Assembly (NCBI GenBank): GCA_049347715.1
Contig: CP186339.1
Location: 1,860,001-1,924,000 of the forward strand
Direction: 5' to 3'
Length of the DNA stretch: 64,000 bases
From: Thalassotalea_B piscium_A
GTDB lineage: Bacteria; Pseudomonadota; Gammaproteobacteria; Enterobacterales; Alteromonadaceae
The notes under the pieces were generated by a model. The model was not told the origin of the DNA, made no database searches, and saw only the letters and a list, made by a program, of their open reading frames with translations. Position 1 is the stretch's first letter. Each line of letters starts with the position of its first letter. The translations under genes were made by a program, and so were the position numbers. Positions 9,456 through 17,733 of the stretch are shown in pieces.

Positions 9456-10013
9456 ATCATCAAATGGTGAAAATAAAAACGTTTACGTACAAGCTTTATC
9501 TTTTTTTATCTTTTCTTTCTATTTAAAGCTTAGAATAAATGCCCAATGACTTGTTGCATTAAAGCAAGGTTAGTCACTGTCTAACACACAATTAATCAAC
9601 GCTGATCCTTTAGTACATTGACTTGTTTTCTAGTTGCTAATCAATCATATTTTTTTGATCTGTGCATATAGAATAAAGGGAAGCCGTTGTACAATAACTA
9701 AAATAATTAAAGAGTATTCAGTTTTATTTAGGAATAAAATGGTTTATACACTAAGCGATAGCACTACCTTTTATCTTTGTCCTACTTACGGGGTTCAATA
9801 TTTAAAAGCTAAAAGTGTAAATCACACTATTGAATTCGGTTTTTATGGTCTTTGCTTTCTTTGACTATTTTTGCAATTAAACGTTTTTATAATTATCGCA
9901 AAAAGATTAATTGCATCGTTTGTACTGCTCTTGAATGCGGCTAAATACCTGCTCATTTATTTAATTTAACAGCTAAGTCTCTTATCAACACCTTAGTTTA
10001 CTAGGATAGTCTT
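9456..10013. other. Intergenic, no supported gene
   Basis: About 560 bp of AT-rich DNA between polB and the DUF922 gene. A 76-codon frame at 9634-9864 has no ribosome site, no recognisable domain and low-complexity composition, so I do not call it. A promoter for the downstream gene probably lies in the last 100 bp. Confidence 0.5.
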
Positions 10014-10574
10014 GTGAAAAGTTTATTGATTATATTAATTTTATTATCGTTTTATTCAAATGCGCAAACAAAAGTTGTAGAGGATCATGTTTTTTATAAA
10101 GTGTCTGCAATAGCTAAAACTGATTTACTGAAAAATTTGAATAATGCTACACCGATTAGAGAAGGGGGGGAGGTTTTTCACGGCCATACTAAGTATGATA
10201 TTAATTGGCGATTTTGGTGGTCTTCAAAACATAATCAATGCAAACTTACCAAAGTAGAAACAACGCTTAAACTAAAATATACAATGCCTCAGTTGGTTAC
10301 TTCAAACCCTGATGTTAAACATGTTTGGTCTAAATGGTATCCTAATTTGGAAAAACATGAAAAAGGGCACGGTCAATTAGCCAAAGATTCTGTTTATGAA
10401 ATAGATAAAAAATTAATGTCTATCGGCCCAAAAACTAGCTGTAATCAATTAGAAAAAGCAGCTAATGCGTTAGGATATAAGTTAATGGCGAAATTAAATC
10501 GTGCGAATAAATCCTATGATAAAAAAACTAATCATGGTGAAAGCCAACAAGCTTGGCTTTATATGTATTTGTAA
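10014..10574 (+). CDS. DUF922 family secreted Zn-dependent protease-like protein
   Basis: A 186-residue exported protein with a GTG start preceded by aggatag, a signal peptide (about 1-18, SNAQ), and the DUF922 signature around HEKGHGQLA near residue 120. The two histidines four apart resemble a zinc protease HExxH-type helix, although the Glu sits in HEKGH. Two cysteines (about 76 and 143) may form a disulfide in the periplasm. The family is annotated as predicted secreted zinc-dependent proteases. The substrate is unknown. It is a single gene followed by a strong hairpin. Confidence 0.75.
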   Translation: MKSLLIILILLSFYSNAQTKVVEDHVFYKVSAIAKTDLLKNLNNATPIREGGEVFHGHTKYDINWRFWWSSKHNQCKLTKVETTLKLKYTMPQLVTSNPDVKHVWSKWYPNLEKHEKGHGQLAKDSVYEIDKKLMSIGPKTSCNQLEKAANALGYKLMAKLNRANKSYDKKTNHGESQQAWLYMYL

Positions 10575-10643
10575 CATGCCACAGTCAAAGTGATCACTTA
10601 TTCTGTTCATTAATTCATTACTGATTTGCTTATGCATATTCTT

Positions 10644-10684
10644 AACAGTGCAAGTCTCTTGTTAAGCGCTTGCACTGTTTTCGC
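10644..10684 (+). terminator. Terminator-like hairpin
   Basis: An 11-bp perfect inverted repeat, AACAGTGCAAG with CTTGCACTGTT, is followed by TTTCG. It lies between convergent genes and could serve both strands. Confidence 0.6.
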
Positions 10685-10712
10685 ACTAAAGAGCCATTAT
10701 AGGATGGTTTTA

Positions 10713-11297
10713 TTAAAAATAGTCGAGTAAATCAGTATCAAATCTAACACCTGTTAAACCATTTTTTTCAACTAAGTATTTAAAATTTTCGGTGCAATAC
10801 TTATTCATTCCACCTTGTAGTTTTGATTTAAAGATTATTTTATTCGTCACATCAGACGCTTCAAAAGACAAGGTTTTCAAACCATTTTCTAAGCCATCTA
10901 GGTACGACATTTCACATAAATCTTGATTCTCATTGGCAAAGGTTAATAAATTAAACATCATCATTTTATCCCCTTCAACGTTAAGAGGGAGAAACTCGCC
11001 AAACGCTTTTAATTGTTCATGTAAAACATTATAAGCTTTCATTTTAAGTACTAAAAAGTGAGAGTGAATATTAATGTCGTAATCTTGTTCTTTTGCTTTT
11101 CCGAAGTATTTACACTTCATTTCTTCAGGCCAGATACCTTTTAATGATGTATTAGTTGATGGTAAATACATTAATAGCTTTATCAGCGCATTTATATCGA
11201 GATCTGAGGTCTCCGTCAGGTTTTTAGCAAGTGCTAGAATATCTAAGTCAATGATATCATATGTGTTTTCAAATGCTTTTATTTGGTAAATATTCAT
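10713..11297 (-). CDS. Putative immunity protein (Imm11-like)
   Basis: A 194-residue cytoplasmic protein that resembles the Imm11 (DUF1629) immunity family, mainly in its C-terminal GLTGVRFDTDLLD, where these proteins usually end in a G(I/V)RF motif. The start is taken as the ATG at 11297, which overlaps the nuclease stop (TAATG) and is preceded by AAAGGAG. The longer frame to 11312 would begin inside the nuclease without a ribosome site. The one-base overlap implies translational coupling to the AHH nuclease, as expected for a toxin-immunity pair. Family recognition is moderate and the pairing argument is stronger. Confidence 0.6.
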   Translation of the reverse strand: MNIYQIKAFENTYDIIDLDILALAKNLTETSDLDINALIKLLMYLPSTNTSLKGIWPEEMKCKYFGKAKEQDYDINIHSHFLVLKMKAYNVLHEQLKAFGEFLPLNVEGDKMMMFNLLTFANENQDLCEMSYLDGLENGLKTLSFEASDVTNKIIFKSKLQGGMNKYCTENFKYLVEKNGLTGVRFDTDLLDYF

Positions 11298-12001
11298 TAC
11301 ACTCCTTTCCAAAGTTCATCTTTTGCATCTAAGACTTTTGCAGGCATTTTACCCGTTTTTATTTTTATTTTTACGTCACGTAATCGATTAAAAAACTGTT
11401 CTTTATTTAATTGAACACTAGGAGCTAATGTATTTCCAATCCATGTTTCATAGTTATAACGATGAATTTTTCTATGAGAGGGGGCTTTTGGTGTGGCCCA
11501 ATCTTGATCTTTATTTTTGACAAAGTTAATTAACCAAGCACCATTAAGGGGATCATTTATCCCTATGCCACAGATATGTAAATTAAACCTTGCCTCTAAT
11601 AGCATTGCTTGTCTAAATTTACCTTTACCACATATTATATGGTGGGCTTCATGCATGGTTGTCGGTTTTGGTTCACCTATAGCGGTTAAATAACGTGCTA
11701 ATTTATCAGTTGGGTGATGTTTTTCTTCAGCTAATTCAACAAGGTCTGCGTCGGCGTTATTCTTTCTATAAACCCTTAAGCTTTCTTGAATCTTAACATG
11801 ACCAGTAATCCTCTCTTTTTCACGTTGCAAATGTTCAAAGTCTCGTTTCATTTTGTCTTGAACATCTTTGCTGTTATTCTTTTTAATTCGCTGATTGTGA
11901 TATTCCTTTGCTTTAAGCTCATAATTAAAAATAGCTAATTCTAAAGGAGTAGGGTCATTTGGTCTGGTTGGGTGAGGGTATAAACGGTTTTCTAATTGCA
12001 T
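11297..12001 (-). CDS. AHH-domain HNH-type nuclease (probable toxin)
   Basis: About 234 residues. The N-terminal half is charged and helical (about 20-90, coiled-coil-prone) with no signal peptide or trafficking domain. The C-terminal half carries the AHH motif in HEAHHIICG (about 140), followed by the conserved ARFNLHICGIGINDPLNGAWL pattern of the AHH branch of HNH/EndoVII nucleases; family members are polymorphic-toxin warheads. The start at 12001 has AAGGA eight bases upstream, and the alternative ATG at 12010 has no spaced ribosome site. The downstream overlapping gene is the likely immunity protein. How the nuclease is delivered, or whether it acts internally against phage, cannot be seen. 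Confidence 0.72.
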   Translation of the reverse strand: MQLENRLYPHPTRPNDPTPLELAIFNYELKAKEYHNQRIKKNNSKDVQDKMKRDFEHLQREKERITGHVKIQESLRVYRKNNADADLVELAEEKHHPTDKLARYLTAIGEPKPTTMHEAHHIICGKGKFRQAMLLEARFNLHICGIGINDPLNGAWLINFVKNKDQDWATPKAPSHRKIHRYNYETWIGNTLAPSVQLNKEQFFNRLRDVKIKIKTGKMPAKVLDAKDELWKGV

Positions 12002-12126
12002 TTTTTCCATCCTTGAAAATACTTAAAAATTAATTCTAATCTTCAGAACCAGTAAGAGCAATAGTTAATTAATGAATTAATTTATACAAGGTCTTTATCT
12101 TATTCTGGGTCCAATACTGAGGAGTG

Positions 12127-12402
12127 CTAGGTGATTACTAATTTAATCAAACCTATGATAAAGAATCCGCTGAGTAATATTCCTATACCCAAAATACCTT
12201 TTTCATTTCTAGTTTGTTTTGATTTACTTTTAACAACACAAATTATTCTGCAGAGTGTACTTGGAACAATCAGTAACAGACCTATTAGAATAGGGAACAG
12301 CCGAAGAATAAAACCAAATGCAAAACCGGAATGATCATTTTCGCCATTTAATCCAACAAACAACATCCAAAGTAATCCGACTAAAAAAAAATACCGAACC
12401 AA
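12127..12402 (-). CDS. Small membrane protein, possibly frameshifted at its N-terminus
   Basis: A 91-residue protein with about three hydrophobic helices (1-18, 26-52, 70-90) and a basic loop (55-67). No family is recognised. The only start in this frame is a TTG at 12402 with no ribosome site. One base out of frame, an ATG at about 12424 follows GGAAAAT. Its reading would enter this frame if the nine-base homopolymer at 12383-12391 were one base shorter. The gene is therefore either frameshifted or carries a sequencing or phase-variable error in that run. Confidence 0.45.
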   Translation of the reverse strand: MVRYFFLVGLLWMLFVGLNGENDHSGFAFGFILRLFPILIGLLLIVPSTLCRIICVVKSKSKQTRNEKGILGIGILLSGFFIIGLIKLVIT

Positions 12403-12483
12403 TAGAAATTGAAAAAAGTGCCATAAATTTATTTTCCTTTCATATCACACCGCAATAATAGTTTGGGCATTAACGAGTCTAAG

Positions 12484-12966
12484 TCACGTTTTTTTACCTG
12501 CATTTGGTTCATCAATATTTTCAATATCTACCAGGTTCCAAGGCATGTTCTTTTGACGATAAATACGTTTATTAAGTTTTGGATAGTCACCAACATCGTG
12601 ATCAAGGCGTTGCCCAACTACGATGCATTTCAAAGGGAAACTGCCGTTATTAATCAGAGTGTGCGCCAAACCTCCTGCACGATAACCTATAAAGTCACCG
12701 GCTTTAACAGAAAATTTTTCACTCCCAATTTGTGCCTCAGCAGTGCCTTCAAGAATATAAACACATTCGTCTTCATGATAGTGCTTATGAAACTCCGTGG
12801 ATTCATGACCTGGTTCAATCTCGATAATGTGAAATCCGAACCCAGTTAAACCAGCAATATCACCTAGCGATTTATTAATCCTTTTGGCATTTTCATTAAG
12901 AAAATGTTTTTTGGGAATACCGTCAAGTTTTTCTATTTGTTCTTTAGTAACTATATACTTATCCAT
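12484..12966 (-). CDS. Cupin-domain protein in an integron-cassette-like unit
   Basis: A 160-residue single-cupin protein. Metal-ligand motif 1 is HKHYHEDE (about 80-87), and motif 2 lies in GGLAHTLIN (about 118). It is probably a small metal-dependent binding or isomerase-type enzyme; the substrate cannot be inferred. The start ATG follows TTAGGAG, which lies directly downstream of a recognisable attC 3' end (ttgcctgttaat...cgttagcc on the minus strand). It is therefore read as the gene of a former cassette. Its own attC is not recognisable after the stop. Confidence 0.7.
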   Translation of the reverse strand: MDKYIVTKEQIEKLDGIPKKHFLNENAKRINKSLGDIAGLTGFGFHIIEIEPGHESTEFHKHYHEDECVYILEGTAEAQIGSEKFSVKAGDFIGYRAGGLAHTLINNGSFPLKCIVVGQRLDHDVGDYPKLNKRIYRQKNMPWNLVDIENIDEPNAGKKT

Positions 12967-12979
12967 TACTCACTCCTAA

Positions 12980-13083
12980 GGCTAACGTATTATTAACAGG
13001 CAAAAACAAAAGTGGGTTACCAAATCCACGCAGTGAACAAAAGGCAATTTTTTTTATTCTGCTTTAACGACTTATGGTTAATT
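12980..13083 (-). other. attC-like site (M5), best preserved of the minus-strand array
   Basis: Read on the minus strand it starts with AATTAAC, contains TTTGTTCACTGCGT, and ends in TTTTTGCCTGTTAAT followed by ACGTTAGCC. The second half closely matches the plus-strand attC at 60279-60372, which has TTTTTGCCTGTTAAT and GGGCGTTAGCC. It separates the DUF4932-like gene from the cupin gene. Confidence 0.72.
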
Positions 13084-13092
13084 ACCTATTAA

Positions 13093-14442
13093 TTAAGCTT
13101 TATCAGGGATAATGCTTTTTGAATTGTTTTTTATCCAATTTATAATTGAGGGATAGAGGTCAGTAATTTTTTCTTTAGACGATTTGTTTAAATACAAGCG
13201 AATAAGTTCATTATTAAATGCTTTAAATTGATAAAATCCCTTTTTGTTTACCATAAAATCTTCAGTATAGTTTTTTATAAAGAGGTATTCTTTCGGGGAA
13301 TAATTTTCCATTGCGTATAAAGAGTATAATGACCATGTCATATACTCATTGAATACTAAATAGGGCTTGTTGTATCCACCGCCTTTATACCATGGGGCTA
13401 AATCAACCAAAGCATCATTAATCTTGTCTAAATATTTGTCAGAGGTTGGGTTGACGTAAGTATGATCAATTTCTGTAAAAAATGAACGCGTGAACTTTAT
13501 CGATTGAATCGATAAAGACTCTTTATCGTTGTTATAGCGATTAGGTGCACTGATAAACATGATTGATTCATTAAAGTCATTATTGGCATACATACGAGCA
13601 CTATTGTTTCCAGGTCCCAAAGGAGAAAAGAAAACCTTATAACTTTGATACCTTGCAGGGAAGTGAGACTCTAACCATTCCCAAATGTTTTTGGGTTGAG
13701 CACCTAATTGAAATACGTTAGCCAATTTTAAATAATACTCATGATGGCGTTTATAAAATTCTTGAAAATCACTCTTTTTCGCAAAATCTTCTAGCAATAG
13801 AATATTGTCTTTAATAACATCTACTGCGCGAAACCCTTTATATATAGATGATTTTTCTATTTTATCCCCATTAAATATATAAGAAGGTCCATTTTCGACA
13901 AATGTATAATAGCTAACCTTATTGAGTTTTTTAAAAATTTCATGATCTTTAAAAGGTGAAAACCACTTTAAAACATCTGAGTAATATCCTCCTTGCGAGT
14001 GCATCCTATAATTGGTTTGATGAAATCTGTCAGATAAAGCTAATATAATGTTACTAAGTTCGTAAATTTTAGGTGTCTCAACACTGACTTTTCCAAGATG
14101 TGCTTGAATATATTCTTTAGTATAATGAGCCGGTTCAACTTGTATGTTAAATGAAATTATTTTTATTTTTTTATCAAATTCTAAATATACTCGTTCAACT
14201 TCGGCATTATGAGCTGAAATAAATAAATTTTTGTCATTGTATTTAATTTCAGCTGTTGGGCTACTTCCCCAATAGGTTAAATTAACCATTTTGTTTTCAG
14301 GTAGTGTTTTGAAATTTAAACGCTGAGTAAAAAAAACATCTGTGATTAAAGTGAAATCAGCACTTTTCAATGATATGTGATGATCACTAGCTTGAACTAA
14401 ATGACTAGAGAAAAATAATAAAACAAAAAATATATATTTCAA
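13093..14442 (-). CDS. Exported DUF4932-like protein
   Basis: A protein of about 449 residues, probably starting at the TTG at 14442, which has AAGGAT nine bases upstream. This gives a clean signal peptide (about 1-18, ending LVQA). The frame is open to 14526, but that would overlap the upstream peroxiredoxin without a ribosome site. The mature part resembles DUF4932 proteins, with a FFTEIDHTYVNP segment, NEYMTWSLY and an all-alpha appearance. The ATA/TAA-rich composition matches its neighbours. It starts 13 bp after the peroxiredoxin stop, so the two are likely cotranscribed. An attC-like site follows its stop. The periplasmic function is unknown. Confidence 0.6.
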   Translation of the reverse strand: MKYIFFVLLFFSSHLVQASDHHISLKSADFTLITDVFFTQRLNFKTLPENKMVNLTYWGSSPTAEIKYNDKNLFISAHNAEVERVYLEFDKKIKIISFNIQVEPAHYTKEYIQAHLGKVSVETPKIYELSNIILALSDRFHQTNYRMHSQGGYYSDVLKWFSPFKDHEIFKKLNKVSYYTFVENGPSYIFNGDKIEKSSIYKGFRAVDVIKDNILLLEDFAKKSDFQEFYKRHHEYYLKLANVFQLGAQPKNIWEWLESHFPARYQSYKVFFSPLGPGNNSARMYANNDFNESIMFISAPNRYNNDKESLSIQSIKFTRSFFTEIDHTYVNPTSDKYLDKINDALVDLAPWYKGGGYNKPYLVFNEYMTWSLYSLYAMENYSPKEYLFIKNYTEDFMVNKKGFYQFKAFNNELIRLYLNKSSKEKITDLYPSIINWIKNNSKSIIPDKA

Positions 14443-14455
14443 ATCTAACTTATCC

Positions 14456-15106
14456 TTAAGACAGTTTTTGCAAGGCTTTAATAATATCGTCAGGCTCAGA
14501 GCGTGTTCTATAATCAACATCAACATAGCGCCATGTCACTACGCCGTCGCAACCCAATACAAATGTTGCTGGGATAGGTAACACACTAGCATTTCCATTA
14601 TTGATTTTTTCAAGTTCTAGGTTTCGGTCTACACGCATGTGCTCGAGCAGAAAATCTGGAACTTCCCATGCGATACCATATTTTGAAGCTATTTTTGCAT
14701 CTTGATCAGACAAAACAACAAACTCCATGCCGTTAATTTCATCTTGCGTCATTGATTCATCAGGAACTTGAGGGCTAATAGCAATTAACGTGGCACCAAG
14801 GTCGTGAATATCCTCTAAGCGTGCTTGTAAGGCTCTAAGTTGTAAGTTGCAGTATGGACACCAACTACCACGATAAAATGTGATAACCAGAGGACCTTTT
14901 TTTAGTAAAGCTTCTAGCGATACCAATTTTCCTGCCGCATTAGGTAACTCGAAGTCAGGAACTTTCTGCCCAATTTTAATGGCATTAACTCCTTGCTGGA
15001 AGGCTTTTGCCTGATCAATAATTTCATCGACGCCCTTCATAAAATCGGGATTAGCTTGCCTTCCCGCTGCAATCTTAGCGTCAGTTTGTTTTTTCAAATT
15101 TGTCAT
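14456..15106 (-). CDS. AhpC/TSA-family peroxiredoxin-like protein
   Basis: A 216-residue thioredoxin-fold protein. After a helical N-terminus (1-45) comes the peroxiredoxin core (about 48-190) with PDFELPNAAGK and the active-site segment FYRGSWCPYC. The CPYC arrangement gives a possible peroxidatic and resolving pair, as in bacterioferritin-comigratory or AhpC2-type enzymes. There is no signal peptide, so it is cytosolic. It likely reduces peroxides with thioredoxin-type donors. An inverted repeat, TATGGAT-N5-ATCCATA, lies 23-41 bp upstream of the start and may be an operator. Confidence 0.8.
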   Translation of the reverse strand: MTNLKKQTDAKIAAGRQANPDFMKGVDEIIDQAKAFQQGVNAIKIGQKVPDFELPNAAGKLVSLEALLKKGPLVITFYRGSWCPYCNLQLRALQARLEDIHDLGATLIAISPQVPDESMTQDEINGMEFVVLSDQDAKIASKYGIAWEVPDFLLEHMRVDRNLELEKINNGNASVLPIPATFVLGCDGVVTWRYVDVDYRTRSEPDDIIKALQKLS

Positions 15107-15431
15107 TTTTTACCTTTTAAGCAACATGTATGGATAATATATCCATATTTTTATTGCAAAGTGACAATAGCTTAATATGTTTCACAATTCTATATATAAC
15201 CCCCTTATCATGTGTAAAAAAACATGACAGTTAGTTGGCGAGGTTAGGTCGAGAGATAAAATATGGTTTGGAGCTGAGGGGCAAGTTATTTACCAAGCTA
15301 CCCAAAGTAAGTAAATACTAGTAAGAGCAAAGCTTTTTTATTTGGAATAAATTTGAACGGCTTTAGCAGGCTAGAAAGGGGGCCGGCAAGGATGATTGCG
15401 CATAAAATCCATCTGTGTATTCATTCTATTG
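15107..15431. other. Intergenic region upstream of the peroxiredoxin gene
   Basis: It holds the inverted repeat at 15129-15147 and, at its right end, a possible attC start GCATAAC (15431-15437, minus strand) that includes the methyltransferase stop codon. No matching attC right end (GGCGTT-like) is visible, so any attC here is truncated. Confidence 0.4.
15129..15147. promoter_or_regulatory. Inverted repeat upstream of the peroxiredoxin gene
   Basis: TATGGAT-N5-ATCCATA is a perfect 7-bp inverted repeat placed where a repressor or activator would act. It does not match an operator I can name. Confidence 0.3.
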
Positions 15432-16031
15432 TTATGCTTTTTGTACGATAAAGAAACTGTGTAACTCTGGATATTGATCATATTCAAAATGCCTAACAAT
15501 ACAACCTAACTTAATAATTAATTCCATAAAACCAGTTACTCCTAGTGATGAGTAATAAACTTCCGGCCCCATGGCATCATCTTTTTGCTCCCCTTTAACA
15601 TCTGTACCCCCACAAGAGAAAATGAGAACACCATTTGTATTTAAACATGAAACCAATTTGGTTAGCACTCTCTCTTGAGAGTCCAAAGGGATATGCCAAA
15701 TGCTATCCCAAGCAGTAATTAAATCATACTTTTTTGGGGGAACCCATTCGCATATGTCAGCTTTATAAAACTTAATTTTGGGATGTACTTTCTTAGCAAT
15801 ACTAAGCATTTTATCCGAAATATCAATCCCTTCAGGTTCAAAATCATACTCTAATAGCAAGTCAATAAATCGACCGGTACAACCACAGCCAACATCAAGC
15901 GCATGATTTCCTACTTTTACAAATTTAATTGCTTTACGAAGGGCATCAATTCCATTTTTTTTATTAAACGTTTCACTCTCCCATAAATGGGTTATTTTAT
16001 CGTATGCTTTTCCGATATCGATTGGATTCAT
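15432..16031 (-). CDS. Class I SAM-dependent methyltransferase
   Basis: A 199-residue protein with the Rossmann methyltransferase fold: motif I LDVGCGCTGRF (about 44-54), acidic motif II EGIDIS (about 73), and post-I ADICEW and LITAWDSIWH. No substrate domain is present, so the substrate is unknown. Its TAA stop sits in GCATAACAA, the way cassette genes often end inside their attC. It begins only 20 bp after the stop of the upstream membrane-protein gene, where an attC start appears but the rest is missing. This suggests that a deletion joined the two units. Confidence 0.8.
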   Translation of the reverse strand: MNPIDIGKAYDKITHLWESETFNKKNGIDALRKAIKFVKVGNHALDVGCGCTGRFIDLLLEYDFEPEGIDISDKMLSIAKKVHPKIKFYKADICEWVPPKKYDLITAWDSIWHIPLDSQERVLTKLVSCLNTNGVLIFSCGGTDVKGEQKDDAMGPEVYYSSLGVTGFMELIIKLGCIVRHFEYDQYPELHSFFIVQKA

Positions 16032-16050
16032 ATATTACTTGAAACCCCTT

Positions 16051-16059
16051 GTTATGTAT
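16051..16059 (-). other. attC left core (M3), remainder deleted
   Basis: The minus-strand ATACATAAC contains the stop codon of the membrane-protein gene. It is a perfect 9-base complement of GTTATGTAT at 16445-16453, where that gene's unit begins. This pairing is the hallmark of an integron cassette. Only about 20 bp remain before the next gene. Confidence 0.6.
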
Positions 16060-16432
16060 CAGTTTCGCCTGAACTCTTGGTGGTTTTTCCTTGTTCCATT
16101 TTTGCTACTTTATTATTTAGCTCATTAAGAGACCTTTGAATATCCATTAATACAGGGTTAGATTTTGAGTGATTTCTAATTTCCTCTTCACGGAACCCAA
16201 GTTTAGAATCTAAATAACCAATAATTAAAGAAGCCAAAACAAAGATAAATAGAATAATAGGAACCGCTATCATCGGGCTATTAAACACAAATTCAGTTAT
16301 GGGATTATCACCCAGAGATTTGATAAAAACGAAAATAATAAGTAAAAACTGTACGTAGCCAATATACATTTTTGAGCGATCAATATAGACCTTCCAACGT
16401 ATTAAAGACTTTTTATTTAATCGGGAACTCAA
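16052..16432 (-). CDS. Two-helix membrane protein with coiled-coil tail (cassette gene)
   Basis: About 126 residues from a TTG start that has AGGAG five bases upstream. The frame also has ATG codons at 16450 and 16459, but the latter lies before the predicted cassette boundary at 16453. Two membrane helices (about 25-45 and 57-77 from the TTG) are followed by a charged, coiled-coil-prone tail (about 85-115). No family is recognised. The gene is bracketed by an attC right end and by its own complementary attC left core, so it is the best-supported cassette of this minus-strand array. Confidence 0.6.
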   Translation of the reverse strand: MSSRLNKKSLIRWKVYIDRSKMYIGYVQFLLIIFVFIKSLGDNPITEFVFNSPMIAVPIILFIFVLASLIIGYLDSKLGFREEEIRNHSKSNPVLMDIQRSLNELNNKVAKMEQGKTTKSSGETDT

Positions 16433-16444
16433 AGCATCTCCTAG

Positions 16445-16524
16445 ATACATAACGCCCATTTAAGAGCTGAACATTGTCTACCAAAGTGGTGTTAGATGAA
16501 AGCGAAACTGAGTTAATTGTTAGC
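16445..16524 (-). other. attC-like site (M2) between esterase and membrane-protein genes
   Basis: The minus-strand sequence starts GCTAACAATTAACTC and ends CTTAAATGGGCGTTATG, about 80 bp apart, with an imperfect internal hairpin (TCTA...CCA / TGG...TAGA). The TAACAA start and GGGCGTTA end are the usual attC boundaries of marine gammaproteobacterial integrons. Confidence 0.65.
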
Positions 16525-16540
16525 AGCTCCCCCTTTAAAA

Positions 16541-17422
16541 TTATTGTGATATTCTCTCTACTCTGAACTTATAATATGCTTTTAAAGCTAAGGGTACAGA
16601 AATATATGGGTTTTCCACATGACCAGCACCTACACTGTAGCTATATTGAGAGTAAAAGTTTGTTGGCGCATTAGAATCTATTGCGGATAATAAACCTTTA
16701 AATGAGCCTGTAATGATTTCATTTTCAGCACCTCCTAGACTCAAATATAAAAATAATGGCTTACCACTAACCTTATTTAATCCTTTCTTAAACTCATTAA
16801 CCACGACAGATTTGTCATACCAAGCAGCAGGACTAAATGCAAAATAACCAGAAAACAATTCGGGTTTAGTAACTATTGTATATAGGACAAAGCTACCTCC
16901 AGCAGAGAAACCACTTAAAACTCTATTGTTATTTATAGAATAATTGCTGTCTAGGTAAGGGATAACTTCTGATTCAATAAAATTTAAAAATAAATCTGCT
17001 TTGCCAAATATTGAAGGAGAATTATCAAGCTTGGGTCGTACCTCTATTTTGACATCTTTTCTTGCATAAGGAGGAACAAGATCTCTATTTCGTGAATCAA
17101 CCCAAAATAGATTAGGGATTGCCACAATAATTGAATCTTCAATCTTATTTTTATGAGATAAAGCTGCCATTGATTCATCCCAACGGCTTAAATTGAAATT
17201 TCCATCGGACTTAATAATTAAAGGGTAACTTTTTTTCTTATCATAGTCTTTGGGTAAACGAATAAATATTTTCCTTTCTTCCCCTAGCACCGAAGAATAC
17301 AAATTATGATCAATAAAATCAGAGGTGTATGCTTCTAGATATCTTTTGGATACTACAAAGATTGAAATTATAAATATGATAGAAATAACTATAATTATTT
17401 TTAGTTTATTTGAAACTTTCAC
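16541..17422 (-). CDS. Membrane-anchored alpha/beta-hydrolase esterase
   Basis: About 293 residues, with GTG chosen because AAGGAAGG precedes it. One N-terminal membrane anchor (about 8-26) exposes a catalytic domain of the putative esterase (D/IroE-like) family. Visible motifs are the nucleophile elbow GFSAGGS (about 171) and the C-terminal histidine in GAGHVENPY (about 268). It probably hydrolyses an ester in the periplasm. The substrate is unknown, and no siderophore genes are nearby to support an IroE role. It stands between two attC-like sites. Confidence 0.78.
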   Translation of the reverse strand: MKVSNKLKIIIVISIIFIISIFVVSKRYLEAYTSDFIDHNLYSSVLGEERKIFIRLPKDYDKKKSYPLIIKSDGNFNLSRWDESMAALSHKNKIEDSIIVAIPNLFWVDSRNRDLVPPYARKDVKIEVRPKLDNSPSIFGKADLFLNFIESEVIPYLDSNYSINNNRVLSGFSAGGSFVLYTIVTKPELFSGYFAFSPAAWYDKSVVVNEFKKGLNKVSGKPLFLYLSLGGAENEIITGSFKGLLSAIDSNAPTNFYSQYSYSVGAGHVENPYISVPLALKAYYKFRVERISQ

Positions 17423-17439
17423 CAAACCTTCCTTTAAAA

Positions 17440-17521
17440 ATATAACTCCCTGTTAAGGGTAAAATATTGTTGAGGTACGAAACACAGATAGTTGCAAAGT
17501 CAGTTTGAATGAAAGGTTAGC
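17440..17521 (-). other. attC-like site (M1) between pspC-like and esterase genes
   Basis: The minus-strand sequence starts TGCTAACC and ends CCCTTAACAGGGAGTTATAT. The end matches the plus-strand attC end GTTAACAGGGCGTTAGC except for C to A at the core site, which suggests decay. Internal pairing is weak. Confidence 0.5.
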
Positions 17522-17538
17522 AGTACTTTGCAACAAGA

Positions 17539-17733
17539 CTAACTTTCTTTAGGTAAAATTCCCCAAAGGATTAAGTATAGGAGAATAGTGGCACCAAAAA
17601 ACACGCTGCCAATAACAAAGCCAGCCTGTATACCTCCTTTGCTTATTCCATAGAATTTTGCCAATCCGGCGCAAACTCCCCCTGCGATAAATGTTGAACC
17701 ACGAGTTAACTTTTTATTTGATATAGATTCCAT
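17539..17733 (-). CDS. PspC-domain small membrane protein (cassette gene)
   Basis: 64 residues from the ATG at 17733, which has AAGGAG six bases upstream; the longer frame to 17757 has no such site. It is a PspC domain: a basic start, GGVCAGLAKFYGIS (about 17-30), then a hydrophobic helix ending LILWGILP. PspC-type proteins act at the inner membrane in envelope-stress responses. No psp operon is present. The unit starts with GTTAACAGTAC (17745-17755), which pairs at 10 of 11 positions with GTACTGCTAAC (17516-17526) after the gene. That supports a cassette origin. Confidence 0.78.
   Translation of the reverse strand: MESISNKKLTRGSTFIAGGVCAGLAKFYGISKGGIQAGFVIGSVFFGATILLYLILWGILPKES

Noticed and set aside
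9634..9864. A 76-codon open frame after polB
   Set aside because: No ribosome site, no recognisable domain, AT-rich low-complexity translation, and no neighbouring context.
12127..12484. attC site after the cupin gene
   Set aside because: A GTTAATGCCC core-like string occurs (minus strand, about 12462-12471), but the complement of the cupin unit's start (GGCTAAC) is absent and no paired arms are visible.
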